Shown here piece after piece: positions 1 through 6,597 of a stretch of DNA of 6,626 nucleotides (within the stretch, counting starts at the first letter, position 1; every line of letters starts with the position of its first letter). The stretch is from positions 1 through 6,626 of the forward strand of contig SFER01000118.1 in NCBI GenBank assembly GCA_004557195.1, in the 5' to 3' direction. This stretch comes from Bacteroidales bacterium. Its GTDB lineage: Bacteria; Bacteroidota; Bacteroidia; Bacteroidales; Muribaculaceae. A program made the position numbers and the translations under genes. The notes beneath the pieces are model-generated. The model was not told the DNA's origin. It ran no database searches and worked only from the letters and a program-made list of their open reading frames with translations.

Positions 1-1
1 A

Positions 2-1228
2 ATTGGATCCTTTGAAGGATGTACCAATCTCGCAACAGTGAACATGAATAACAAACTTATAAAAATCGGCGTGCATGGTTTTACCGGATGTACAAGCCTC
101 AAGTCTATCGTGTTGCCAAAAACTTTACGGTATCTTGGTTATGAGTCATTCAAGGGCTGTACCGCTCTCGAATCCGTTACATTTGAAGACGGCATCAATT
201 TCTTCTATGATGGCGCCTACAGATTTGGAACAAATGTTTTCGAGGGTTGTATAAACCTCAGCTATGTGAAATTGCCGGAAACTACTACCGAGGGTGTATA
301 TTTTAACATCCCTACAGGAACATTTATAGATTGCATAAACCTTAGGTCGATTAATATCCCGGCTAATACCAATAGAATCGAAGCAGAAGCATTCTTGCGT
401 TCCGGTCTCGAAAGCCTTGACCTCACCCCGATTCCTGAGACGGGTACGGTTTATTTGGCTGGATATTACACTTTTGCCGGTTGTAAAAATCTTAAAAGCG
501 TTACAGCCAATTGTAATGTGGAAATGGCTTATAATAGTCAATTCCTAAACTGCACCGCTCTCGAAACCGTTAACATCGAAGGCTCCTATCCAACCAACTA
601 CACACACCTTGGCATCGCTGCTTTTAAGGGATGCACAGGCTTGAAATCGTTCAAAGTTTATCGACTTGAGAATTTGCCCGACAGTGCTTTCGCCGGCTGT
701 ACAAGTCTCACCGAGTTTGCTCCTACCTATGGCACTGCTAAATCAATAGGTACAGGCTGCTTTGCCGGCTGCACAAGCCTTGAAACAATGGATTACACTC
801 AGCACCAGGATAATATGTCAATTGGCGAGGGCGCTTTCTCGGGTTGCACCGCTTTGAAGAGTTTCTACTTCTCCAGAATCACATCCATTGGCAAAGAAAG
901 TTTCAAAGGTTGTGTTTCTCTGAGCGAAACTCCCAACTTTGGCAGCTGCTATATTAATTCAGTAGGAGAAAGCGCGTTTGAAGGCTGCTCGAGCCTCACA
1001 CGTTTGGAATTCGCTTATCTCACATCGGTTGGCTCCAAGGCTTTTGCCGGATGTAGCGCGTTGACAACTCTTGATTTCAATCCTTTCAACAAATACAGTG
1101 CTCCGGCTGTGGCAAGCGAAGATGCTTTCGATGAATGGAACTATAATAACACTGTGATTGATGTCCCCGACAACAAATACAGCTGGTTTGCCGAGCACGA
1201 AATTTGGAAAAAGTTCCTCCGTATCAAG
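2..1228 (+). repeat. LRR_5 repeat block 1 with terminal cap
   Basis: About 15 consecutive units carry the core [AST]FxGCxxLxxxxxx, for example GFTGCTSLKSI, SFKGCTALESV, TFIDCINLRSI, AFKGCTGLKSF, AFAGCTSLTEF, CFAGCTSLETM and AFEGCSSLTRL. Spacing is irregular, from about 23 residues to well over 30 where a unit carries a beta-hairpin insertion. One unit (AFLRSGLESLDL) has lost the GC pair. The block closes at 1121-1228 with a non-repeat cap of the pattern AFDxW...VIDVPDNKY...IWKKFLRIK. The unit count is by eye and could be off by one or two. The repeats form the presumed ligand-binding solenoid. Confidence 0.85.
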
Positions 1229-4006
1229 CACCCCGAAACATTAGCCTACACAAGCGTTACAGGCGGATACTCTGTCGGCAAAGGGCAATATGCTCTCGAC
1301 AGCGACTTCACCGGTATGCTCGTGATTCCGGAACAACACTCTTCCGGCTATGTTGTGGCTATCGCTGCGGGAGCATTCCGCAACCTCACCGGTATCACCG
1401 GCGTTACTCTCCCCAAGAAATTGACATCCATCGGCGATGAGGCGTTTGCCGGCTGTACAGGTATCACAACCGTAATCAACAAGGCTACCACTCCTATCGA
1501 GTGCAACGAAAATATCTTCGACGCATCGGTTTATGCCGCTGCCACTCTCTATGTGCCGTTTGGAAGCCTCGATGCTTATAAAAACACCCTCCCGTGGAGC
1601 AAATTCGTCAATATCAAGCAAGGTATCGGCGAGCATACTCTCGCTGTTCCGGTGGCTTCTCGCGAGCCGGGCGTGTTCAACGAGTCAGGTTTCGATTTGA
1701 CACTCACCAACCCCAACGGAACAGGCTCTATCTATTATTACATTGTTCCCGAGGGGGACACTTCCACCGGTGTGCGCACTGTCAGCACCTATTCCGCCTC
1801 ATCTCCATTGCGTATCTCTTCCACCTGCACGGTTGTGGCATACATCTATGATGGCACCAACTGCAGCGACCCGGTTTCTTTGACCTACACCTATCAGTAT
1901 CTCGAACCCGAAATGAATCTCACAGTGTGGGTCAACGGCATGGAAATCACCGAGGAGAATTGCTACGATGTACTTGGCGACAAAGGTTCTGTTACCTACG
2001 ATATGAAGTCGGGCATTCTCACTCTCACAAGTGCCACTATCAATCTCCCCGAGAAGGTCGATCAAGCCGCAATTGTCTCGGAAGGCGGTGCTCTCACCAT
2101 CAATGTCGATGGCTTCAACTACATCAACGCCAAGACAATGGGTATCTACTTCGGTTACGCGAAAGATATTCCTACTCACCGCATCTGTGGCGTGGGCAAG
2201 GAGAACAACACGCTCACCATTATGCTCGACAACTCCTACGGTGAAGGCGATGCTATCTACGCCTATCTCTCAAATCTCGAAATTGAGAATTGCGCCGTTA
2301 TGATTTACAATTGCACCAATGGTATCTTCATGAAGCCCGCCGGTCTTGGTGAAGACGGAAAACTCTCTGTGCTCGGCACAAGTGTGGTGGGCATCAATGC
2401 TAATCATTCGGCTCTCACCAATGTCGTTGCGCTCAATCTCGACAAGGGGCTGCAAATCCTCGACCCCGTTGGCGCTAAGTTCAACCCGGAAGATAAGGAT
2501 GGCAACATCTTCGACTCCGAAGGCAATCTTAGCGGTCGCTTGTATATCGGTTCTGTTGAACCAAGTAATATCAACGATATTCCCAATATCCAGCAAGGAA
2601 AAGAAACTGTTACTTTCACAACATTCAGCGAAGAGCTCTCGTTGGAAAACAATGCAATTGGCGACATCTACTTCAGCATCACCGACAACACCAGCGGTTG
2701 CGACCCCACTCACGGTTTGATTCTCAATGCAATGTCGTCGCTTGAGGATGTTGCTCAATTCAACAGTGAAATTGAGAGCAGCGGCTATGCCTCCAACAGC
2801 AATTTCAACGGTATTGCTGTGAAAGTGAAAGGCACCGGTAGCGTTACATTCCCCTCAATTCAAAATTCCGGCTCTGCTCGCCTCACTATCCTCCTCGGTG
2901 ATGGCACTCCTGTCTATGGCGACGAACTTCCGGGTTTGAAATATGAATTTACCACTGCTAAGGCTAAATACCTCTACATCTTCGGTACTCTGAAAGATAC
3001 CAAGTCGGCTCCTTCTCTCAAGGAAATCAAGCCGGGCGCCGACTATGTTAACATCTATAGCATGGAGATTGAGATTACCGACATCAACGGCGGTGTTATT
3101 GACACCGAGAATGGTCTCGACAAGGTGTTGGCAGCCGGTGCCGATGATTGTTGCCGAATCAACACTACTCTCTTCGGTCATTATCACGACGGCAAATATC
3201 TCTACGCCTCGACAATGCGCAACAGCGGTTCTTCGAAGAACACCTTCAACGAGGGTAAGAAAGAAGAATGGTGGAGCGACAAAGCCGAAAAATTCAACCA
3301 GGAAGACTGGGTGGCTGTCTCCGGCTTGACTGCCGAATTTGTAGGGCAGGAAATCGCGAGTGGCAACGTGGCTACCGTCATTTCCAACACCGCATATCCT
3401 GTTATCTCATTCGACGACAAGGTGTCTTACACCAAGAGCAAGGGCATGGGCATCAACACATTCCGCGTGGCAAACTTCAATATCAATGCCAAGAGCGAAG
3501 CTGTAAGCAACATTTGGCTCGTGGCTCCGCAACCCGCCGAATATTGCACCGTTACCGGTTATGTGAGTTCCAAGAATATCTACGCCGAAGACGGCTATCT
3601 CGTATTGCAATCGGCAGAGGGTCCGACAATCAAAGAGGTCAAGACCGAAATCGAGCCGCTCACCATGAATGTATATTACGACCAGGCAGCCCTCAAATTG
3701 GGTGCCGACGGCTGGTATGCATTCACCGGAATCGTGTCGAAAGAGGGCGATGCTTTGAAATTCACAGCATTGGAAGCCAACGACAAGCCCACCGGCGTTG
3801 AGGATGTAGATGCCGGCACAGCACGTGTATTTGCCGCAGCCGGCAACATCAACGTCATTGCCGACACACAAAGCGCAATCGCCGTTTACTCGGCAAATGG
3901 TCAGCTCGTAACCGCATTGGAAGCCACCGACGCAACAATCGCCGTATCCCCCGGCTTCTACATCGTGAAAGTTGGCAACCAAGTAACAAAACTCGCAGTG
4001 AAATAA
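2..4006 (+). CDS. BspA-type leucine-rich-repeat surface protein with type IX-like sorting tail (5' end missing)
   Basis: The reading frame is open from the first bases of the window (first full codon at 2) to the TAA at 4004-4006, giving 1334 residues. The GTG at 38 is not a credible start, because the codons before it (IGSFEGCTNLATV) are already a leucine-rich repeat. Numbered from base 2, the order is: LRR_5 block 1 (about 1-409), with units of the type AFxGCTSLxxxxxP; LRR_5 block 2 (about 440-539); a chitobiase/hexosaminidase C-terminal-like beta domain (about 544-632, with IYYYIVPEGD and VVAYIYDGT); a module starting LTVWVNGMEITEENCYDVLG (about 638-850); beta-rich sequence with no domain I can name (about 865-1260); and a tail of about 70 residues ending in GFYIVKVGNQVTKLAVK, resembling type IX secretion sorting domains. 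It is probably displayed on the cell surface. BspA relatives bind host proteins or other cells, but the ligand here is unknown and no catalytic site is visible. The family call is firm; the sorting route is inferred. Confidence 0.9.
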   Translation: MGSFEGCTNLATVNMNNKLIKIGVHGFTGCTSLKSIVLPKTLRYLGYESFKGCTALESVTFEDGINFFYDGAYRFGTNVFEGCINLSYVKLPETTTEGVYFNIPTGTFIDCINLRSINIPANTNRIEAEAFLRSGLESLDLTPIPETGTVYLAGYYTFAGCKNLKSVTANCNVEMAYNSQFLNCTALETVNIEGSYPTNYTHLGIAAFKGCTGLKSFKVYRLENLPDSAFAGCTSLTEFAPTYGTAKSIGTGCFAGCTSLETMDYTQHQDNMSIGEGAFSGCTALKSFYFSRITSIGKESFKGCVSLSETPNFGSCYINSVGESAFEGCSSLTRLEFAYLTSVGSKAFAGCSALTTLDFNPFNKYSAPAVASEDAFDEWNYNNTVIDVPDNKYSWFAEHEIWKKFLRIKHPETLAYTSVTGGYSVGKGQYALDSDFTGMLVIPEQHSSGYVVAIAAGAFRNLTGITGVTLPKKLTSIGDEAFAGCTGITTVINKATTPIECNENIFDASVYAAATLYVPFGSLDAYKNTLPWSKFVNIKQGIGEHTLAVPVASREPGVFNESGFDLTLTNPNGTGSIYYYIVPEGDTSTGVRTVSTYSASSPLRISSTCTVVAYIYDGTNCSDPVSLTYTYQYLEPEMNLTVWVNGMEITEENCYDVLGDKGSVTYDMKSGILTLTSATINLPEKVDQAAIVSEGGALTINVDGFNYINAKTMGIYFGYAKDIPTHRICGVGKENNTLTIMLDNSYGEGDAIYAYLSNLEIENCAVMIYNCTNGIFMKPAGLGEDGKLSVLGTSVVGINANHSALTNVVALNLDKGLQILDPVGAKFNPEDKDGNIFDSEGNLSGRLYIGSVEPSNINDIPNIQQGKETVTFTTFSEELSLENNAIGDIYFSITDNTSGCDPTHGLILNAMSSLEDVAQFNSEIESSGYASNSNFNGIAVKVKGTGSVTFPSIQNSGSARLTILLGDGTPVYGDELPGLKYEFTTAKAKYLYIFGTLKDTKSAPSLKEIKPGADYVNIYSMEIEITDINGGVIDTENGLDKVLAAGADDCCRINTTLFGHYHDGKYLYASTMRNSGSSKNTFNEGKKEEWWSDKAEKFNQEDWVAVSGLTAEFVGQEIASGNVATVISNTAYPVISFDDKVSYTKSKGMGINTFRVANFNINAKSEAVSNIWLVAPQPAEYCTVTGYVSSKNIYAEDGYLVLQSAEGPTIKEVKTEIEPLTMNVYYDQAALKLGADGWYAFTGIVSKEGDALKFTALEANDKPTGVEDVDAGTARVFAAAGNINVIADTQSAIAVYSANGQLVTALEATDATIAVSPGFYIVKVGNQVTKLAVK
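1327..1618 (+). repeat. LRR_5 repeat block 2 with terminal cap
   Basis: After a linker of about 30 residues the protein resumes with a beta strand pair (IPEQHSSGYVVAIAAGAF). Two further units follow, AFRNLTGITGVTLP and AFAGCTGITTVINK. The stretch 1511-1618 then repeats the cap pattern seen at the end of block 1: IFDxS...TLYVPFGSLDAYKNT...WSKFVNIK. The order strand pair, repeats, VP...Y...W..F..I cap is typical of the C-terminal end of BspA-like domains. This looks like a second, shortened LRR_5 domain rather than a continuation of the first. Confidence 0.75.
3794..4003 (+). other. C-terminal sorting-type domain of the LRR protein
   Basis: The last 70 residues begin GVEDVDAGTARVF and run through VIADTQSAIAVYSANGQLV to PGFYIVKVGNQVTKLAVK. 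The elements (I)xVYSxNGQLV, a TIAVSPGFYIVKVG strand pair and a final K-x-x-V-K match the general form of type IX secretion C-terminal sorting domains in Bacteroidetes. In that system the tail directs outer-membrane passage and is removed or joined to a surface lipid. The match is by pattern only, and a non-sorting Ig-like end domain is the alternative. Type IX machinery elsewhere in the genome would be needed for the role to hold. Confidence 0.65.
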
Positions 4007-4026
4007 TTCCCGCAACATATCTCCCC

Positions 4027-4057
4027 AAGGGACTGCCCGCCCGGCAGTCCCTTTTTT
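4027..4057 (+). terminator. Intrinsic terminator of the LRR protein gene
   Basis: A perfect 9-base-pair stem, GGGACTGCC (4029-4037) with GGCAGTCCC (4043-4051), encloses a 5-base loop (CGCCC). Six T (4052-4057) follow directly. AA at 4027-4028 can extend the stem into the T tract. It lies 20 bases after the stop codon of the large gene. The opposite strand has no T tract after the stem apart from a short TT, so it should act on the + strand only. It separates the surface protein from the downstream operon. Confidence 0.93.
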
Positions 4058-4145
4058 CGCCCCACCGGCAATCAACACTGCACGGCGCCCGCTGCGATCC
4101 CCGCTAATTTTGGTATTTTAACAACGATATCTCGCAAGTTATTTA

Positions 4146-4153
4146 TAATTTTG
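4146..4153 (+). promoter_or_regulatory. Candidate Bacteroidetes -7 promoter element
   Basis: TAATTTTG matches the Bacteroidetes -7 consensus TAnnTTTG exactly. It lies 24 bases before the ATG of the DUF4294 gene, so a transcript would have a leader of roughly 15-20 bases. No TTTG box is seen at the usual distance of about 19 bases upstream. The nearest (4109-4112) is 33 bases away, so the promoter is supported by one half only. Its place after a strong terminator and before two closely packed genes fits an operon promoter. Confidence 0.5.
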
Positions 4154-4177
4154 CACTCGAAATTGCGTTTATAGGTT

Positions 4178-4795
4178 ATGAAGTGTAAATTAGTGATATT
4201 GATGCTCATTTTCATGCTGCTACCCATCTCGGCGGTGGCGCAACAGGAGGTGAGCGCCCTTAACAAAGTGTATAAGGGGAAATATCATTTTGTCGATGAG
4301 GCTACCGGCGACACTTTGTGCATGATTGTCTTCAATCCCATTACCATTTATCCCCCGGAGCGCTTCAAAAACGCCAAAGAGGAGAAATTCTATTGGAAGA
4401 CCGTGCGCGATGTGCGACGAACTCTCCCTTATGCCAAACTCATCTGCGCCACCCTCATCGAAACCTACGAGTATATCGAGACATTCCCCACTCAAAAGGA
4501 GCGCGAGGCGTATCTCAAAGAGATGGAGTCGGCGATTTTCAACCAGTACAAGCCTATCATGAAGGGCTTTACTCGCTCGCAGGGCAAAATGCTTGTCAAA
4601 CTTATCGACAGAGAAACTAACCAAACTTCCTATAATATTGTGAAAGCCTTCCTCGGCTCGTTCCGCGCCGGATTCTGGCTCACCTTCGGCAAACTTTTCG
4701 GGGTGAACATGCGCGCAGACTACAAACCCGATAAGAACAAGGAAGACGCAATCATCGAACGCATCTGCGTGCGCATCGAGCAGGGTACTTTATAG
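4178..4795 (+). CDS. DUF4294-type exported protein of unknown function
   Basis: The 205-residue product starts with a typical signal peptide: MKCK, a hydrophobic run (LVILMLIFMLLPI), then SAVA before QQ, with likely cleavage after Ala21. Cys3 lies before the hydrophobic run, so it is not a lipoprotein cysteine. The mature part matches the DUF4294 pattern as I recall it for Bacteroidetes: ITIYPPERFKNAKEEKFYW, then RRTLPYAKL (residues about 80-88), a charged helical stretch, TRSQGKMLVKLIDRETNQTSY (132-152), and an aromatic segment (FWLTFGKLFGVN) before a YKP motif. Length fits the family. No function is established that I know of, and no enzyme motif is evident. The protein is probably periplasmic. 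It is the first gene of a likely operon, 9 bases upstream of a transporter. The ATG at 4178 is chosen because the signal peptide begins there and ATAGGTTATG recurs at the next gene. Confidence 0.87.
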   Translation: MKCKLVILMLIFMLLPISAVAQQEVSALNKVYKGKYHFVDEATGDTLCMIVFNPITIYPPERFKNAKEEKFYWKTVRDVRRTLPYAKLICATLIETYEYIETFPTQKEREAYLKEMESAIFNQYKPIMKGFTRSQGKMLVKLIDRETNQTSYNIVKAFLGSFRAGFWLTFGKLFGVNMRADYKPDKNKEDAIIERICVRIEQGTL

Positions 4796-4804
4796 TAATA
4801 GGTT

Positions 4805-6463
4805 ATGGACTTTATCAATCAGATGTTTATCGAGCATAGCGCGTTGCAATCTATTATTGTAGTGGCAATTATTTGCGCCATCGGACTTACGCTCGGCAAA
4901 ATTAAGGTGTGTGGCATCTCGCTCGGTGTTACTTTCGTGTTTTTCATAGGCATTCTCGCCGGACACCTCGGCTTCACTATCGATGCTGCCACGCTCAACT
5001 ATATCGAAAGTTCCGGATTGGTGCTGTTTGTCTATGCGCTCGGTCTCCAAGTGGGTCCCGGATTCTTCAGCGCATTCCGCAAGGGCGGTCTTCGCCTGAA
5101 TATGCTCGCGCTCGCCGTCGTGATTGTGGGTACGCTGTTTGCTGTCCTGCTCGGGGCTTTATCCGGAGTGTCTTTGCCCGACATCATGGGCGTGATGTGT
5201 GGCGCTTGCACCAACACCCCTGCGCTCGCGGCTGTGCAACAATCGCTTGTCCAACTCGGCATGTCGGCTTCTTCGCCCGCTCTCGGCTGCGCCGTAACCT
5301 ATCCGCTCGGTGTCGTGGGCGTGATAATCGCCATGCTGCTCATGCGCAAGCTGTTTGTCCGTCCTGCCGATATCTCCGCCGATAAGCCCGAGGCAAAAAA
5401 CAAAACCTACATCTCGGCTTTCATTATCCACAACCCTGCGGTTTTCGACAAAACGGTGCAGGATGTGGCAAAAATGAGCCACTTGCAGTTTGTGATTTCC
5501 CGCCTGTGGCGCAACGGAAAGGTGTCGATTCCCACCGGAGACACGGTGTTGCACGAGGGCGACAAGATTCTTGTGGTTACATCCAACCGCGATGCCAATG
5601 CCTTGGTGCTCCTTTTTGGCGAGCAGGAAAACAAGAATTGGAACGATGACGACATCGACTGGAACGCTATCGACAGCCAGCTCATCTCGCAGCGCATCCT
5701 CGTTACGCGCCCCGAAATTAATGGTCGTAAACTCGGTTCGCTCCGTTTGCGCAACCACTATGGCATCAACATCAGCCGCGTGTATCGTTCGGGTGTGCAA
5801 CTCCTCGCCACTCCCGACCTGCGCCTACAACTTGGCGACCGTCTCACTGTGGTGGGCGAAAAGCCTGCAATTCACAATGTGGAGAAGGTGCTCGGCAACG
5901 CGGTGAAGTCGCTCAACGAGCCCAATTTGGTCTCTGTCTTTATCGGCATCGTGCTCGGTCTCGCTCTCGGAGCAATCCCAATCGCCATTCCCGGTATGGC
6001 TTCGGTTAAACTCGGTCTTGCCGGTGGCCCCATTATTATGGGTATCCTTGTGGGAACTTTCGGCCCTCGCCTCCACATGATTACCTACACTACTCAAAGT
6101 GCCAACCTCATGCTCCGCGGTCTCGGACTTGCGTTATATCTTGCCTGTCTCGGTCTCGATTCGGGTGTTCACTTCTTTGAAACCGTGTTCTGTGCCGAAG
6201 GCTTGCTGTGGATTCTCCTCGGCATCGCGATTACAATCATCCCGGTGGTGATTGTCGGCGTTATCGCCCTCAAATGGCTGCACATCGATTTCGGCACAAT
6301 TTCGGGTATGCTTTGCGGCTCGATGGCAAACCCGATGGCGCTGAACTATGCCAACGACACCCTCCCCGGCGACAACCCCTCGGTGGCATACGCGACAGTG
6401 TATCCCCTCAGCATGTTTGCCCGCGTGATTATCGTTCAGATTGTGATTATCGCGCTCATTTAG
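4805..6463 (+). CDS. AspT/YidE/YbjL-family putative antiporter with two TrkA_C domains
   Basis: This 552-residue inner-membrane protein has the full layout of the aspartate-alanine exchanger family. The first membrane half (about 1-195) has GISLGVTFVFFIGILAG, CGACTNTPALAAVQQ (132-146) and YPLGVVGVII (from 166). Two cytosolic TrkA_C-type domains follow (about 199-275 and 296-366), each with an IP(T)GDTVLHEGDKILVV- or LQLGDRLTVVG-like end. The second membrane half (about 376-552) has GLAGGPIIMGILVG (from 404), CGSMANPMALNYAND (504-518) and YPLSMFARVII (from 533). The halves are a visible internal duplication. Relatives exchange aspartate for alanine or move other dicarboxylates, and E. coli YidE and YbjL are less defined, so the substrate here is not assigned. 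The TrkA_C domains suggest control by a small ligand. It follows the DUF4294 gene by 9 bases, so the two are probably co-transcribed. The gene is complete with an intact frame. Confidence 0.93.
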   Translation: MDFINQMFIEHSALQSIIVVAIICAIGLTLGKIKVCGISLGVTFVFFIGILAGHLGFTIDAATLNYIESSGLVLFVYALGLQVGPGFFSAFRKGGLRLNMLALAVVIVGTLFAVLLGALSGVSLPDIMGVMCGACTNTPALAAVQQSLVQLGMSASSPALGCAVTYPLGVVGVIIAMLLMRKLFVRPADISADKPEAKNKTYISAFIIHNPAVFDKTVQDVAKMSHLQFVISRLWRNGKVSIPTGDTVLHEGDKILVVTSNRDANALVLLFGEQENKNWNDDDIDWNAIDSQLISQRILVTRPEINGRKLGSLRLRNHYGINISRVYRSGVQLLATPDLRLQLGDRLTVVGEKPAIHNVEKVLGNAVKSLNEPNLVSVFIGIVLGLALGAIPIAIPGMASVKLGLAGGPIIMGILVGTFGPRLHMITYTTQSANLMLRGLGLALYLACLGLDSGVHFFETVFCAEGLLWILLGIAITIIPVVIVGVIALKWLHIDFGTISGMLCGSMANPMALNYANDTLPGDNPSVAYATVYPLSMFARVIIVQIVIIALI

Positions 6464-6500
6464 CCCCGATTGAATTTACTCCGTGTTTTTTTGTGGAATT

Positions 6501-6530
6501 TTTGTGGTTTATATCGTGTTAATAGTGTTG
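6501..6530 (+). promoter_or_regulatory. Possible weak Bacteroidetes-type promoter
   Basis: TTTG (6501-6504) is followed after 18 bases by TAGTGTTG (6523-6530), one mismatch from TAnnTTTG. The spacing is close to the usual -33/-7 arrangement. The surrounding stretch is rich in T and G, so chance matches are likely. If active, transcription would begin near 6537 and run straight into the hairpin at 6564-6597. It could serve a short RNA or a gene beyond the window. Confidence 0.3.
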
Positions 6531-6563
6531 TAACCATCCGAACTAAGCCGGCATGGAGCCAAC

Positions 6564-6597
6564 AAAAAAATCGCGCGTTTTATTCGTGCGATTTTTT
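6564..6597 (+). terminator. Intrinsic terminator, probably bidirectional
   Basis: AAAAAATCGCGCG (6565-6577) pairs with CGTGCGATTTTTT (6585-6597) across a 7-base loop (TTTTATT), with one G-T wobble. The A run before and T run after the stem give a U tract on either strand, so it could stop transcripts from both directions. It lies about 100 bases after the transporter stop codon, a long trailer. It may end the operon, a convergent gene outside the window, or a short transcript starting nearby. Confidence 0.8.

Noticed and set aside
38..40. GTG as the start of the LRR protein
   Set aside because: The frame is open upstream and already encodes a repeat unit, and no signal peptide follows this codon.
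2..1465. Repeats in the first 1.5 kb as a CRISPR array or tandem DNA satellite
   Set aside because: The repetition is at protein level (LRR units in frame) with variable spacing and diverged DNA. There are no uniform direct repeats and spacers.
4029..4051. Inverted repeat as an attachment site or mobile-element end
   Set aside because: A perfect GC-rich stem followed directly by six T, just after a stop codon, is explained as an intrinsic terminator. No transposase or integrase is present.
3407..4078. Long open frame of 223 codons on the - strand opposite the LRR protein C-terminus
   Set aside because: It is antisense to a well-supported gene, runs through its terminator, has a low-complexity Cys/Gly/Val-rich product and matches no family. 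It is a shadow of codon bias on the + strand.
4058..4177. Search for a small gene or riboswitch between the terminator and the DUF4294 gene
   Set aside because: No convincing small reading frame and no extended stem structure is visible. Only the promoter-like element stands out.
5159..5800. Open frame of 213 codons on the - strand opposite the transporter
   Set aside because: The + strand encodes a complete, clearly conserved transporter here. The antisense product is rich in His, Arg and Asp with no recognisable domain.
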